From Amycolatopsis sp. WQ 127309 (GTDB lineage: Bacteria > Actinomycetota > Actinomycetes > Mycobacteriales > Pseudonocardiaceae), in NCBI RefSeq assembly GCF_023023025.1, contig NZ_CP095481.1, positions 5,159,001 through 5,223,000 of the forward strand: DNA of 64,000 nt, read 5' to 3'. How positions within the stretch are numbered: position 1 is the first letter of the stretch; the number at the start of each line of letters is the position of its first letter. Below are positions 1-8,375 of this stretch, piece by piece. The notes under the pieces were generated by a model. The model worked only from the letters and a program-made list of their open reading frames with translations. It searched no databases and was not told the origin of the DNA. The position numbers were made by a program, and so were the translations under genes.

Positions 1-22
1 CCGAGCTTAGAACGCCCTTGAC

Positions 23-35
23 TACGCTTGCGGTC
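23..35 (+). promoter_or_regulatory. Leaderless-type -10 of hisF
   Basis: TACGCT at 23-28 is followed by 7 nt and then the ATG at 36. No Shine-Dalgarno sequence precedes this ATG, so the transcript probably begins at or within a base or two of the start codon. The same geometry recurs at many genes in the window. Confidence 0.5.
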
Positions 36-809
36 ATGTCTGTCGCGGTGCGGGTGATCCCCTGTCTCGACGTCGACGCGGGCCGGGTCGTGAAGGGCGT
101 CAACTTCGCCGGCCTCCGCGACGCCGGCGATCCCGTCGAGCTGGCCCGGCGTTATGACGCCGAGGGCGCCGACGAACTGACGTTCCTCGACGTCACGGCG
201 TCCTCGGGCGACCGCGAGACCACCTACGACGTCGTCCGCCGGACCGCCGAGCAGGTGTTCATCCCGCTGACCGTCGGCGGCGGCGTCCGCAGCAACGACG
301 ACGTCAACCGGCTGCTGCGCACCGGCGCGGACAAGGTGAGCATCAACACCGCCGCGATCGCCCGGCCGGAGTTCCTCCACGAGGCCTCGCGCCGGTTCGG
401 CGCCCAGTGCATCGTGCTGTCGGTCGACGCGCGCCGCGTGCCCGAAGGCGGCGAAGCGACGCCGTCCGGCTTCGAGGTCACCACCCACGGCGGGCGCCGC
501 GGCACCGGCGTCGACGCCGTCGAGTGGGCCGCGCGCGGTGAGGAGCTCGGCGTCGGCGAGATCCTGCTGAACTCGATGGACGCCGACGGCACCAAGAACG
601 GCTTCGACCTCGAGCTGATCGACCTGGTCCGCAAGGCCGTGCGGGTGCCGGTGATCGCCAGCGGGGGAGCGGGGGCCCTGGAGCACTTCCTGCCCGCGGT
701 GCGTTCCGGTGCGGACGCGGTGCTCGCCGCCAGCGTGTTCCACTTCGGACAGTTGAAGATCGGCGAGGTCAAGACCGCGCTGCGCGACGGCGGGGTGGAG
801 GTCCGATGA
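36..809 (+). CDS. hisF: Imidazole glycerol phosphate synthase, cyclase subunit HisF
   Basis: HisF is the cyclase half of IGP synthase. It uses ammonia delivered by the glutaminase HisH to convert PRFAR into imidazole glycerol phosphate and AICAR in histidine synthesis, in the cytoplasm. The 257-residue product is a full-length (beta/alpha)8 barrel. The motif IPCLDVD near residue 8-14 carries the catalytic Asp12, and the second catalytic Asp lies in VLSVDARR near residue 131. The phosphate-binding VGGGVR and ASGGAGA stretches are present. The ATG at 36 is preferred over an upstream TTG at 18 because the family starts with this short leader and a -10 box lies 7 nt upstream. It overlaps the next gene by ATGA. 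Confidence 0.97.
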   Translation: MSVAVRVIPCLDVDAGRVVKGVNFAGLRDAGDPVELARRYDAEGADELTFLDVTASSGDRETTYDVVRRTAEQVFIPLTVGGGVRSNDDVNRLLRTGADKVSINTAAIARPEFLHEASRRFGAQCIVLSVDARRVPEGGEATPSGFEVTTHGGRRGTGVDAVEWAARGEELGVGEILLNSMDADGTKNGFDLELIDLVRKAVRVPVIASGGAGALEHFLPAVRSGADAVLAASVFHFGQLKIGEVKTALRDGGVEVR

Positions 810-1183
810 AGTCCTGGCGCGCACCCGTCGAGGTCAAGGTCGTCGCCGCCCTGCTGATCGGCCTGCCGGTGGCGTGGGCCCTGCTCGACCTGATCCCCGT
901 GCTGAGCGCGGGCTCGAGCCTGGCCATCTACCGGACGCCCGCGCTCGCCCTGATCCTCGGCGGTGTCGTGACCACCGGGCTGGCGGTGAAGATGGGCAGC
1001 GCCCGGATCGGCGGCCTGGTCGTCACCGTGGTGTTCGCCCTGCTGCACGCGTTCCTGCTGCTGGGCGCCGAACTGTGGTTCAACAAGGTGTTCTCCGGCC
1101 TGTCCTTCTTCGGCTACGGCTACGCGTTCGTCCTGTTGAACTCCATGCCGCTCAAGCGGCACCTGCTGGGAGCCGGAGCATGA
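806..1183 (+). CDS. Small integral membrane protein between hisF and hisI
   Basis: A 125-residue protein with about four hydrophobic segments (residues about 13-30, 40-60, 66-90 and 95-115) and a short basic tail. No enzymatic motif is visible and I do not recognise a named family. Its start ATG overlaps the hisF stop (ATGA), and its own stop overlaps the hisI ATG, so it is embedded and probably translationally coupled in the his operon. That makes it a genuine gene rather than a shadow frame. A role in histidine metabolism is only suggested by position. Confidence 0.85.
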   Translation: MKSWRAPVEVKVVAALLIGLPVAWALLDLIPVLSAGSSLAIYRTPALALILGGVVTTGLAVKMGSARIGGLVVTVVFALLHAFLLLGAELWFNKVFSGLSFFGYGYAFVLLNSMPLKRHLLGAGA

Positions 1184-1545
1184 ACCTCGACGCGGGCGTC
1201 TCGGCGCGCCTCAAGCGCAACGCCGACGGCCTGATCGCCGCGGTCGTCGTCGAACACGCCACCTCGGACGTGCTGATGATGGCCTGGATGAACGACGACG
1301 CCCTCGCGGCGACCCTGTCCACCCGCCGGGGCACGTACTTCTCCCGCAGCCGGCAGAAGCTGTGGGTCAAGGGCGAGACGTCCGGGCACTACCAGCACGT
1401 CCGCGAGGTCCGCATCGACTGCGACGGCGACACCGTCCTGCTGCGCGTCGACCAGACCGGCCCCGCCTGCCACACCGGCACCCACACCTGTTTCGACACC
1501 GGGGAGCGCCTGCTCCTGGCCGACGAGAAAGAGCACACCGCGTGA
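1180..1545 (+). CDS. hisI: Phosphoribosyl-AMP cyclohydrolase HisI
   Basis: HisI opens the adenine ring of phosphoribosyl-AMP in the third step of histidine synthesis, using zinc and magnesium. The 121-residue length matches monofunctional actinobacterial HisI without the HisE domain. Signatures include [24 protein letters not shown], the metal-binding [13 protein letters not shown] and the zinc cysteines in [10 protein letters not shown]. It starts with ATG overlapping the previous stop (ATGA), and its stop overlaps the GTG of the following DUF1304 gene. Confidence 0.97.
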   Translation: MNLDAGVSARLKRNADGLIAAVVVEHATSDVLMMAWMNDDALAATLSTRRGTYFSRSRQKLWVKGETSGHYQHVREVRIDCDGDTVLLRVDQTGPACHTGTHTCFDTGERLLLADEKEHTA

Positions 1546-1904
1546 AGATCGCCGCCGACATCCTGGTCGGGCTGGTCGCCCTGATCCACGTCTACATCGT
1601 CGTCCTGGAGATGTTCCTCTGGACCACCCCGCGCGGACGCGCGGCGTTCGGGACCACCGAGGAGTTCGCCAAGGAGAGCGCGCCGCTGGCCGCGAACCAG
1701 GGGCTGTACAACGGTTTCCTGGCCCTCGCGCTGGTCTGGGGCCTGATCGCCACCGACCCCACGGGCTACCAGCTGAAGCTCTACGGCATCGTCTGCGTGA
1801 TCATCGCCGGCATCTACGGCGCGGCGACGGCGAACAAGCGGATCCTGTTCGTGCAGGTGGTGCCGGGCGTGCTGACGCTGATCGCGCTGCTGCTGGCCAG
1901 GTAA
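1542..1904 (+). CDS. DUF1304 family membrane protein
   Basis: A 120-residue, four-helix membrane protein that matches the DUF1304 pattern. [12 protein letters not shown] lies in the first helix, [16 protein letters not shown] in the middle, and the end is a hydrophobic LIALLLAR. Function is unknown. The GTG start overlaps the hisI stop (GTGA), so it is probably the last cistron of the his transcript. Full-length for its family. Confidence 0.88.
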   Translation: MKIAADILVGLVALIHVYIVVLEMFLWTTPRGRAAFGTTEEFAKESAPLAANQGLYNGFLALALVWGLIATDPTGYQLKLYGIVCVIIAGIYGAATANKRILFVQVVPGVLTLIALLLAR

Positions 1905-1948
1905 CCACCGTCCGGTCTACGCTCCGTCCCCTGGGGAAGGGGGCGGCC

Positions 1949-2704
1949 ATGGGGCTGCGGCGGGGGAGGGCGGCGCTGGTCGCCGCAAGTGTGCTGGTGG
2001 GGCTCGTCGCGGTCGCCGCGCTGGTCCTGGCGCTGGTGGCGGGCGAGCCGTACATGCCGCTGGTGGTGCCCTTCGCGGCGCTGTCGGCGTTGTGCGCGGG
2101 CTGGGCCCGCCGGCTCGGCCGCCGGTACGCGGCGGCCACGGGTGTGGTGCCGCCGGGCTGGGACGACGTCGACCTCGACGTCCAGACCACCCGCGTGCGC
2201 GCGCTCGGCCTCCGCGCGACCGGGCTCGCGGTGCTCTGGGCCGTCGTCACCGTGGCGGCGGGGGTCGGGGCCGCCGTGGTCCTGACGCGGTCCGACACCG
2301 ATTCGCCACCCGAAATCGCCGCGGCCACGCCGCTGGTGATCATCGTCTTCGCCCTGATGGGGTTCGGGTTCTCGGTCGCGGCCGCGGTCAGCTGGCGACG
2401 CCGTCATCGCGCGGTGACGGCGTCCGGCTGGCGTCCGGCGACGGCCACGGTGACCCACGGCAGCGGCCCGTGCACCGTCATCCTGACCCTCGACGACGAC
2501 ACCCGGATCCGCACCCAGTCGCTCAGTTCGACGCACGGTGCCGCGAACATGACGGACTTCCCGGGCACCCCGGTGCGCTTCGGCGGGGCGGACCGCTCGA
2601 TGGTGGTGCTGTTCCCGCGCGGCCTGTTCCGCAACGGCCCCTACGCGGTCCCGGTCAGGTCACTCGAGCCGAAGCCGGGCGCCCGTCCGACGGCACGAAG
2701 CTGA
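1949..2704 (+). CDS. DUF3592-like membrane protein, paralogue 1 of 4
   Basis: A 251-residue protein with about four membrane segments (residues about 10-30, 35-55, 85-110, 125-150), followed by a soluble C-terminal domain. That domain contains WRRRHRAVTASGWRPA, SLSSTHG and SMVVLFPRG. It is shared with the next three genes: the WRRRxRAVxxTGW motif and the MVVLFPxxxxR ending recur in order. An SD-like GGGGAAGGGGG lies about 9 nt upstream of the ATG. Function unknown; the tail resembles the intracellular or extracytoplasmic module of DUF3592 proteins. No catalytic residues are evident. Confidence 0.8.
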   Translation: MGLRRGRAALVAASVLVGLVAVAALVLALVAGEPYMPLVVPFAALSALCAGWARRLGRRYAAATGVVPPGWDDVDLDVQTTRVRALGLRATGLAVLWAVVTVAAGVGAAVVLTRSDTDSPPEIAAATPLVIIVFALMGFGFSVAAAVSWRRRHRAVTASGWRPATATVTHGSGPCTVILTLDDDTRIRTQSLSSTHGAANMTDFPGTPVRFGGADRSMVVLFPRGLFRNGPYAVPVRSLEPKPGARPTARS

Positions 2705-2716
2705 AGCCCTGCTCCC

Positions 2717-2806
2717 TTGCACGCCCGGGCGCGACGTCCGGTTGCCCGGGTGTCGGCTGTCTCCCGAATCCCGCCGAACCGTGGCTTTCCGTTCTACATT
2801 CCGGGA
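2717..2806 (+). repeat. Duplicated 90-bp promoter block, copy A
   Basis: The 90 nt before the ATG at 2807 align without gaps to the 90 nt before the ATG at 3489. Shared stretches include the TTGCACGC start, CGGTTGCCCG, GTGTCGG, CTCCCGAA and the CTACATTC box. The -10 TACATT (2795-2800) ends 6 nt before the start codon. This points to duplication of a promoter together with its gene. Confidence 0.75.
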
Positions 2807-3373
2807 ATGGGACTGGAGCGACGGCGGAAGATCGCGGACTCGCTGCCGCGGCCCGGGCGGCGCGGGGCCCGGGCCGCGGGCGGGCCGGAGTACACCCGGC
2901 TGGTGCGCGAGCAGAGCGACCGCTCGGCGTTCTTCGTGGTGCTGTCGGCCGCGATGCTGCTGGGGGCCGCGCCGGTGGGGCTCGCGAGCGTCGGGGCCGG
3001 CGCCGTGCTCTTCCTCGTGGGTGCGATCGGTGTCGCGAGCTGCGTGGGCAACCTGGTGCGGTGGCGGCGCCGCTACCGCGCGGTGCGCGTCACGGGCTGG
3101 CGCGAGGCGACCGCGACGATCGGCCACGTGGGGATGGAACCGCCGGGTCCCGTGGTGGCGGTGCGGTTCGCCGACGGCAGCCGGATCGACCTGCGGATGG
3201 TCGACGGCACGTGGACCGTCCGGGCGTTGTCCGAGCTGCCCGGCCTGCCCGCGCTCGTCGGCGGCCACGGCTCGGCCATGGTCCTGCTGGTGCTGCCGCG
3301 GCCGCCGTGGTGGACGCGGCCCCGCGTGTTCGCGGCGAAGGCCCGGACCTACCGCTGGACGCCCGAAACCTGA
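2807..3373 (+). CDS. DUF3592-like membrane protein, paralogue 2 of 4 (short)
   Basis: A 188-residue member of the tandem family. A basic N-terminus (MGLERRRK) is followed by two hydrophobic helices (residues about 42-62 and 66-85), then the family domain starting at RWRRRYRAVRVTGWREA. Its end is divergent: MVLLVLPRPPWW replaces MVVLFPRG. It lacks the extra extracytoplasmic module seen in paralogues 3 and 4. The reading frame is open further upstream, but the ATG at 2807 sits 6 nt after a -10 box that is duplicated at paralogue 3, which fixes the start. Function unknown. Confidence 0.75.
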   Translation: MGLERRRKIADSLPRPGRRGARAAGGPEYTRLVREQSDRSAFFVVLSAAMLLGAAPVGLASVGAGAVLFLVGAIGVASCVGNLVRWRRRYRAVRVTGWREATATIGHVGMEPPGPVVAVRFADGSRIDLRMVDGTWTVRALSELPGLPALVGGHGSAMVLLVLPRPPWWTRPRVFAAKARTYRWTPET

Positions 3374-3398
3374 GCGGCCGGACGCGGTCCATGACCGC

Positions 3399-3488
3399 TT
3401 GCACGCGCGGGCGCCGCGTTCGGTTGCCCGCGTGTCGGGTACCTCCCGAACCCGTCCGGCACAAGGGTTTCCGCCCTACATTCGGCGG
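3399..3488 (+). repeat. Duplicated 90-bp promoter block, copy B
   Basis: Second copy of the block at 2717-2806, same length to the start codon. It carries TACATT at 3477-3482, exactly 6 nt before the ATG at 3489. No SD sequence is present, so the transcript is predicted to be leaderless. Confidence 0.75.
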
Positions 3489-4568
3489 ATGGATCCGGAA
3501 CGGGACTACGCGGTCGTGCTGCGACGGCTCACGCGGCGCAGAGCGGCCTGGGTGATCGCCGGTGCGGTGGGGGCGCTGGTGTTCGTGGTCTTCGTGATCG
3601 GCACCGCCTACTCGGTCCTCGACCCGGGTTACCGCCTCGACGACGGCGAGCTCGCCGCCGATTTCGGCGTGCTCGCCGGTTCCGGGGCGCTGGCCGGCTT
3701 CGCTGTCTTCCGGATCCGCGCCGGCGACCACCGGACCGGCGCCGTGCTCACGCGGATGGGCACCGGCAGCTGGCTCTCGCCGGCGGTGCCGCTCGACGAC
3801 GAGGAGCGCTTCGCGGCCGAAACCCGCCGGCTGCGCGGCCTGGGCGTGCGGGCGGCAGGGATCGCGCTGCTCTGGTTCGGCGTGCTGGCCGCCGCGACCA
3901 CCGGGCTCACGCTGGTGGACGACGCGGCCGAGCACCTCCTGGCGACGGGGGCCCGCACCCCGGGCGAGGTGGTGAGCGTCCACGACACGAGACACGGCAG
4001 CGGCGCCTCGTCGATGCGGGTGCGCTACCCGGCAGGCGGCGTGTCCCGGACCGCGGAGATCGTCCGGGACACCGAACGCGCGTACGTGGTCGGCGAAGCG
4101 GTGACGGTGGTGTACGACCGGGCCGACCCCGCGCACGTCCGGACGGTGGAGGAACCCAACGACGACCAGGGCCTCCTGGGGATCCTCGTGGTGCCGGCGC
4201 TGCTCGCCTGCGTCGCGGTGCCCTGGTCGCTGGTGGCCGCCGCGGGCTGGTGGCGGCGGTACCGCGCCGTCCGGCACACCGGCTGGCGCGTCGCCGAGGT
4301 GCGCGTCGTGCCCGACTACCCGGTCCGCAAAGGACGGCACCTGCCGGACCTCCACGTCCGCTACGGCGACGGCTCCCGCGTGGTGCTGCGGGCTGTCTCC
4401 TCGACGCACGGCGCCACCGGGTTCCAGGGCCGGCGGAACCGCGAGGCGTGGGTCGGCGGCTGGGGCCGGGCCATGGTCGTGCTGTTCCCGGACCCGCCGC
4501 TGCGCAAGCGGGCGCTTGCCGTCCCCGCGCGCGCGATATCGCCGCGGCGGCGGCCGCCGTCCGCGTAA
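3489..4568 (+). CDS. DUF3592 domain membrane protein, paralogue 3 of 4
   Basis: The longest family member at 359 residues. Hydrophobic segments lie at about 16-40, 58-75, 120-140 and 230-255. Between the last two is a DUF3592-type module with TPGEVVSVHD and VGEAVTVVYDRADPAHVR. After the final helix comes the shared tail WWRRYRAVRHTGW, RYGDGSR, SSTHG and RAMVVLFPDPP. It starts at ATG 3489, 6 nt after a TACATT box. Its TAA stop is also part of the -10 of the next gene. A cell-envelope or secretion-associated role is only guessed from the fold; nothing catalytic is visible. Confidence 0.8.
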   Translation: MDPERDYAVVLRRLTRRRAAWVIAGAVGALVFVVFVIGTAYSVLDPGYRLDDGELAADFGVLAGSGALAGFAVFRIRAGDHRTGAVLTRMGTGSWLSPAVPLDDEERFAAETRRLRGLGVRAAGIALLWFGVLAAATTGLTLVDDAAEHLLATGARTPGEVVSVHDTRHGSGASSMRVRYPAGGVSRTAEIVRDTERAYVVGEAVTVVYDRADPAHVRTVEEPNDDQGLLGILVVPALLACVAVPWSLVAAAGWWRRYRAVRHTGWRVAEVRVVPDYPVRKGRHLPDLHVRYGDGSRVVLRAVSSTHGATGFQGRRNREAWVGGWGRAMVVLFPDPPLRKRALAVPARAISPRRRPPSA

Positions 4569-4577
4569 TCTGGGCCG
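4566..4577 (+). promoter_or_regulatory. Leaderless-type promoter overlapping the stop of paralogue 3
   Basis: TAATCT at 4566-4571 contains the TAA stop of the upstream gene and is followed by 6 nt and a GTG at 4578. It places the start of paralogue 4 at 4578, which is in a different frame from the body of that gene. Confidence 0.5.
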
Positions 4578-5394
4578 GTGGGGGAAGACGCGGCTTGGCT
4601 GCCGGAAGAGGACGAAACCGCACCGGACGGGGCACCGCCGGATCCGGCCGCCCAGATCGCCAGGCTGCCGGTGCACGGCAGGCGCGCTGGCCATCGCGCT
4701 GCTCCTGCTGGTCGCCGCCGGAGGCGTGTTCGCCGGCTTGGTCGTGTACGAGTACCCCGCCCGCGCGCTCCTGCGCGACGGCGTCCACGTGACCGGGAAG
4801 GTGCTGTGGTTCGACGACCACACGGGAGAGCAGGCGATCCGCGTCTCCTACGACGTGCGGGGTGAACCGGGCTACGCCACCATCCCGGTGACGTCGGGAC
4901 GGCGCTACATCGTGGGCGGGACGCTCACGGTGATCTACGACCCCGCGAACCCGGCCAGGGCGCGCACGCTGCTGGAGGACCGCCTGGACGGCCGGGTGTC
5001 GGCCTTGTTCTGGATCCTCGGCCTGGTCGTGCTGACGTTCGCCGGCGTGAGCCTGGCCGCATCCCTTCGGTGGCGACGGCGGCACCGGGCGGTGCTGCGG
5101 ACCGGCTGGCGGCCGGCTGCGGTCACCGTGCGGCCCGACTACCCGGTCCGCCGGGGACGGCACCTGCCGGACCTGCTCGTCGAGTACCGCGACGGCAGCC
5201 GGGCCGAGCTGCGGGCCTCGATGTCGTGCCACGGCAGCACGTACCTGTGGCACCAGCCCGCTCGACCGGCGTGGGTCGGCGGCGCGGGCCCGGACATGGT
5301 CGTCCTCTTCTCCCGCGGCGACCTGCGCCGGCCGTACGCGGTCCCGGCGTTCGGCCGGACGTCGCGCGCCGAGATGGGCCGGCGCGTGCCCTAG
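4578..5394 (+). pseudogene. DUF3592 domain membrane protein, paralogue 4, with an apparent frameshift
   Basis: The promoter and GTG at 4578 open a plausible acidic N-terminus (MGEDAAWLPEEDETAPD and on to about LPVHG near 4680). The transmembrane helix GALAIALLLLVAAGG and the rest of the protein to the TAG at 5392-5394 lie in the +1 frame. That body has a DUF3592 module (VTGKVLWFDD, YIVGGTLTVIYDP), a second helix and the family tail WRRRHRAVLRTGW to MVVLFSRG. Removing one base near 4681-4690 joins the halves. Either a recent mutation, a sequencing error or a recoded gene. The tail retains good family similarity, so any inactivation would be recent. Confidence 0.6.
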
Positions 5395-6023
5395 CCGATG
5401 TCGCCGCTGATGTAGCGCTGCACGTTCGGCGCCACCGCGGCCACCAGCGTTTCGACGTCCGCCGCGGCCAGCGGCTCGAACTTCGCCACGTAGCGGATCA
5501 TGCCCATGCCCACCAGCTGGGACGCGCAGAGCGTGGTGCGCAAGGGGATCTGGTCGGAGCCGACCGACGAGAGCACGTGCGTGAAGAACTTCCGGAAGAA
5601 GTCTCGCAGGACCTGGCCCGCCTGCTCGTGGCCGGCGACGCTGCGGATGAGCGCCACGAACACGCCGCCGCCCGCGCTGTCCCACCGGGTGAGGAACGTG
5701 CGGACGATCCGCTCGCCGAACTCCTCGTCGGGGCCGTCGCGCAGGGTTTCCAGCAGCTCCAGGGGGTCGAACGGCAGCTCGAGCACCGCGCGGGCGAACA
5801 GGCCCTCCTTGCTGCCGAACCAGTGGTTGACCATCGCGGCGTCGACGCCGGCGCGGGTGGCGATCGCGCGGACGGTCGCGCCGTCGTAGCCGTTCTCGGC
5901 GAACACCGACCGCGCGGCGTCGATCAGGGCCGTGCGCGTGTCCTGGCCCGCGGGCCGGCGGCCGCGGCGGCGCGCCGTAGTCTCGGGGTTGTCGGTGGTG
6001 CTCACCGCCCCATCATGACTCAT
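5391..6023 (-). CDS. TetR/AcrR family transcriptional regulator
   Basis: A 210-residue repressor. The N-terminal helix-turn-helix (about residues 25-70) reads TALIDAARSVFAENGYDGATVRAIATRAGVDAAMVNHWFGSKEGLF, quoted in pieces: TALIDAARSVF, GATVRAIATRAGVD, MVNHWFGSKEGLF. The C-terminal region resembles TetR_C domains of drug or lipid efflux regulators. The stop shares a CTAG with the stop of the convergent paralogue 4. A palindrome at 6034-6055, just upstream of its start and upstream of trpE, is the likely operator. An internal GTG nine codon-lengths in (VSTTDNPE) is an alternative start. Ligand unknown. Confidence 0.9.
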   Translation of the reverse strand: MSHDGAVSTTDNPETTARRRGRRPAGQDTRTALIDAARSVFAENGYDGATVRAIATRAGVDAAMVNHWFGSKEGLFARAVLELPFDPLELLETLRDGPDEEFGERIVRTFLTRWDSAGGGVFVALIRSVAGHEQAGQVLRDFFRKFFTHVLSSVGSDQIPLRTTLCASQLVGMGMIRYVAKFEPLAAADVETLVAAVAPNVQRYISGDIG

Positions 6024-6033
6024 CCGCGATCCT

Positions 6034-6055
6034 GAATTCAACATTTGCTGAATTC
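6034..6055. promoter_or_regulatory. Palindromic operator between tetR and trpE
   Basis: A 22-bp imperfect palindrome with 9 of 11 symmetric positions; outer arms are GAATTCA and TGAATTC and the core is CATTTG. It is AT-rich against a GC-rich background. It lies 11 nt upstream of the tetR ATG and about 40 nt before trpE, so the TetR protein may bind here and affect both genes. Confidence 0.65.
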
Positions 6056-6092
6056 GGGACCCCGCGCGGCCCGGTTCACACGGGGCGGCACA

Positions 6093-7661
6093 ATGAGTTC
6101 CATGGTCAGCGCTTACGCCGGTTCCACCGGCCCCGGCTCGGTCAGCCCGTCCCGCGAGGACTTCCGCGCCCTCGCCGAGAGCCGCCGCGTGATCCCGGTC
6201 GTGCGCCGGGTGCTCGCCGACGGCGAGACGCCGATCGGGGTGTACCGCAAGCTCGCCGCCGACCGGCCGGGCACCTTCCTGTTCGAGTCCGCGGAGAACG
6301 GCGCCTCCTGGACGCGCTGGTCGTTCATCGGCGTCCGCAGCCCCGCCGCGCTCACCGTCCGCGACGGCGAAGCGGTCTGGACCGGCACCCCGCCGGTCGG
6401 CCTGCCGACCGAGGGCAACCCCCTGACCGTGCTGCGCGAGACCATCGAGGCGCTGCACACCGAGGCCCTGCCCGGCCTGCCGCCGCTCACCGGCGGGATG
6501 GTCGGCTACATCGGCTACGACGCCGTCCGCTGGCTCGAAAAGCTGCCCGAGCTGGCCGAGCGCGACCTCGACATCCCCGAGCTGACCATGCTCCTGGCCA
6601 CCGACCTGGCCGCGTTCGACCACCACGAGGGCACGGTCACGCTCATCGCGAACGCCGTCAACTGGGACGACTCGCCCGAGCGCGTGGACGCGGCCTACGA
6701 CGACGCCGTCGCCCGGCTGGGCGCGATGACCGAGCAGCTGCAGGTGCCCGCGCCCGCCACCGTCGCCGCGTTCGACCGGCCCGAGCCGGAGTTCACCCGG
6801 AAGCGGTCCAAGGAGGACTTCCACGCCGCGGTCGACAAGGCCGTCGAGGCGATCAAGGCCGGCGAAGCGTTCCAGGTCGTGCCCTCGCAACGGTTCGAGA
6901 TCGAAACCGGCGCCGACGCGCTCGACGTCTACCGCGTGCTGCGCACGTCCAACCCCAGCCCGTACATGTACCTGCTGCGGCTCGACGGCTTCGACATCGT
7001 CGGCTCCAGCCCCGAGTCCCTGGTCACCGTGCGGGACGGCAAGGCGACCACGCACCCGATCGCGGGCACCCGCTGGCGCGGCGCCGACCCCGAGGAGGAC
7101 GCGCAGCTGGCCAAGGACCTGCTGGCCGACGAGAAGGAGCGCGCCGAGCACCTGATGCTCGTCGACCTCGGCCGCAACGACCTGGGCAAGGTCTGCAAGC
7201 CGGGCACCGTGCGCGTCGTCGACTTCTTCCAGATCGAGCGCTACAGCCACGTCATGCACATCGTCTCCACCGTCACCGGCGAGCTGGCCGAGGGCAAGAC
7301 GGCCTTCGACGCGGTCACCGCGTGCTTCCCGGCCGGGACGCTGTCCGGCGCCCCGAAGGTCCGCGCGATGGAGCTGATCGAGGAGCTGGAGCCGGTGCGC
7401 CGCGCGCTGTACGGCGGCGTCGTCGGCTACCTCGACTTCGCCGGGGACGCCGACACGGCGATCGCGATCCGCACCGCGCTGATGAAGGACGGGATCGCGC
7501 ACGTCCAGGCCGGGGGCGGGGTGGTCGCCGACTCGGTGGCCGACTACGAGGACACCGAGTCGCTGAACAAGGCGCGGACCGTGCTGTCCGCGGTCGCCGC
7601 GGCCCAGACCATGGTGCCGGCGGGCAAGCTCGACCCGGCCGCGGACGCCGCTCGTGTCTGA
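6093..7661 (+). CDS. trpE: Anthranilate synthase component I
   Basis: TrpE converts chorismate to anthranilate using ammonia from a glutaminase partner (TrpG, not in this window). The 522-residue length and motifs fit. LLES-type regulatory region is represented by [19 protein letters not shown] near residue 70. The chorismate-binding C-terminal half includes [59 protein letters not shown] and [15 protein letters not shown]. Two in-frame ATGs compete: 6093 with GGGGCGG upstream, and 6102, which is 7 nt after CACAAT. No Trp-rich leader peptide is visible. Confidence 0.96.
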   Translation: MSSMVSAYAGSTGPGSVSPSREDFRALAESRRVIPVVRRVLADGETPIGVYRKLAADRPGTFLFESAENGASWTRWSFIGVRSPAALTVRDGEAVWTGTPPVGLPTEGNPLTVLRETIEALHTEALPGLPPLTGGMVGYIGYDAVRWLEKLPELAERDLDIPELTMLLATDLAAFDHHEGTVTLIANAVNWDDSPERVDAAYDDAVARLGAMTEQLQVPAPATVAAFDRPEPEFTRKRSKEDFHAAVDKAVEAIKAGEAFQVVPSQRFEIETGADALDVYRVLRTSNPSPYMYLLRLDGFDIVGSSPESLVTVRDGKATTHPIAGTRWRGADPEEDAQLAKDLLADEKERAEHLMLVDLGRNDLGKVCKPGTVRVVDFFQIERYSHVMHIVSTVTGELAEGKTAFDAVTACFPAGTLSGAPKVRAMELIEELEPVRRALYGGVVGYLDFAGDADTAIAIRTALMKDGIAHVQAGGGVVADSVADYEDTESLNKARTVLSAVAAAQTMVPAGKLDPAADAARV

Positions 7662-8247
7662 GCCGGAGGTGGCGGACCCCGAAACCGCGACGGCGCGGCC
7701 GTCCCGGCGTCCACTGTGGATGATGGTGGTCGCGCTGCTGCTGGGCGCGCTCGCGCTGTGGGGCGCGTCCAAGCTGACCTGGTACGCCGAGTTCCGCGAC
7801 GGCGGCGTCCGCGGCACGGTCCTCTACCGCGAGACCGGCGAACAGCGCGCGACGGCGCTCGTGCCGCTGGCGCTGCTCGCGCTCGCCGGGGTGGCCGGCC
7901 TGATCGCCACCGGCGGCTGGGCCCGGCGCGTCCTGGGCGTCGTGCTGGCGCTGGCCGGTGTGGCGGCCGTGTGGGCCGGTGTGGCGGGGGTCCGGTTCAC
8001 CGGCTGGGCCGACGGGCTGCCGGTGACGCAGCTACTGCTCGGGCGCGGCCTGGCCGTGCTGGGGGGAATTCTGGTCGCCGCCGGCGGGTTGGCAGCGATC
8101 AAGGGTGCCGGGCGCGGTGCCCGGCTCGGCGCGAAGTACGCGGCCCCGGCCACCCGGAAGAAGGTGCGTGATCCGGACGCCGAGTTGTGGGAAGCGCTGT
8201 CGGAGGGCGAGGATCCCACGGAGGGTGGCGGACGGCATTCGGAGTAA
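7654..8247 (+). CDS. Trp biosynthesis-associated membrane protein
   Basis: A 197-residue protein with four hydrophobic helices (about residues 22-42, 70-88, 95-115, 128-148) and a basic, then acidic, cytoplasmic tail ([22 protein letters not shown]). It matches the actinobacterial family found between trpE and trpC (Trp_oprn_chp type, as Rv1610 in mycobacteria). The signature WYAEFRD follows helix 1. The GTG start overlaps the trpE end by 8 nt. Biochemical role unknown; position argues for a role linked to tryptophan synthesis. Confidence 0.88.
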   Translation: MSEPEVADPETATARPSRRPLWMMVVALLLGALALWGASKLTWYAEFRDGGVRGTVLYRETGEQRATALVPLALLALAGVAGLIATGGWARRVLGVVLALAGVAAVWAGVAGVRFTGWADGLPVTQLLLGRGLAVLGGILVAAGGLAAIKGAGRGARLGAKYAAPATRKKVRDPDAELWEALSEGEDPTEGGGRHSE

Positions 8248-8318
8248 CGCGCACACCCGGAACCGGGCTCTTCGGATGCGGGGGTTAGCATCGTTTCGGC
8301 GGGAAGGGGAAGGTTTTT

Positions 8319-8375
8319 GTGAGCGACCTTGCGAGTGAAACCGTGACCACGAGCCCGGGCGGGGGCGCCCGGTGA
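8319..8375 (+). CDS. 18-residue upstream ORF coupled to trpC
   Basis: A GTG at 8319 follows an unusually strong purine-rich SD (GGGAAGGGGAAGG, 8300-8313) and encodes [18 protein letters not shown]. Its TGA overlaps the trpC GTG, so translation can couple. It has no Trp codon, so it is not a classical trp leader. A GC hairpin (8355-8372) lies in its last codons and covers the trpC start, so ribosomes on this ORF would open it. I infer a translational-coupling element; expression is not shown. Confidence 0.45.
   Translation: MSDLASETVTTSPGGGAR
8355..8372 (+). promoter_or_regulatory. Hairpin sequestering the trpC start codon
   Basis: CCGGGCG (8355-8361) pairs perfectly with CGCCCGG (8366-8372) around a GGGG loop. 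The 3' arm ends on the first base of the trpC GTG, and the only SD-like G-run for trpC is inside the stem and loop. Confidence 0.5.

Noticed and set aside
5391..7817. An 808-codon minus-strand ORF extending the TetR gene across trpE
   Set aside because: Only the last 210 codons look like TetR. The upstream part is antisense to trpE, and a normal start and operator exist at 6023-6055.
8319..8375. Classical tryptophan attenuator in front of trpC or trpE
   Set aside because: No Trp codons occur in the mini-ORF and no terminator/antiterminator pair with a U-tract is visible.
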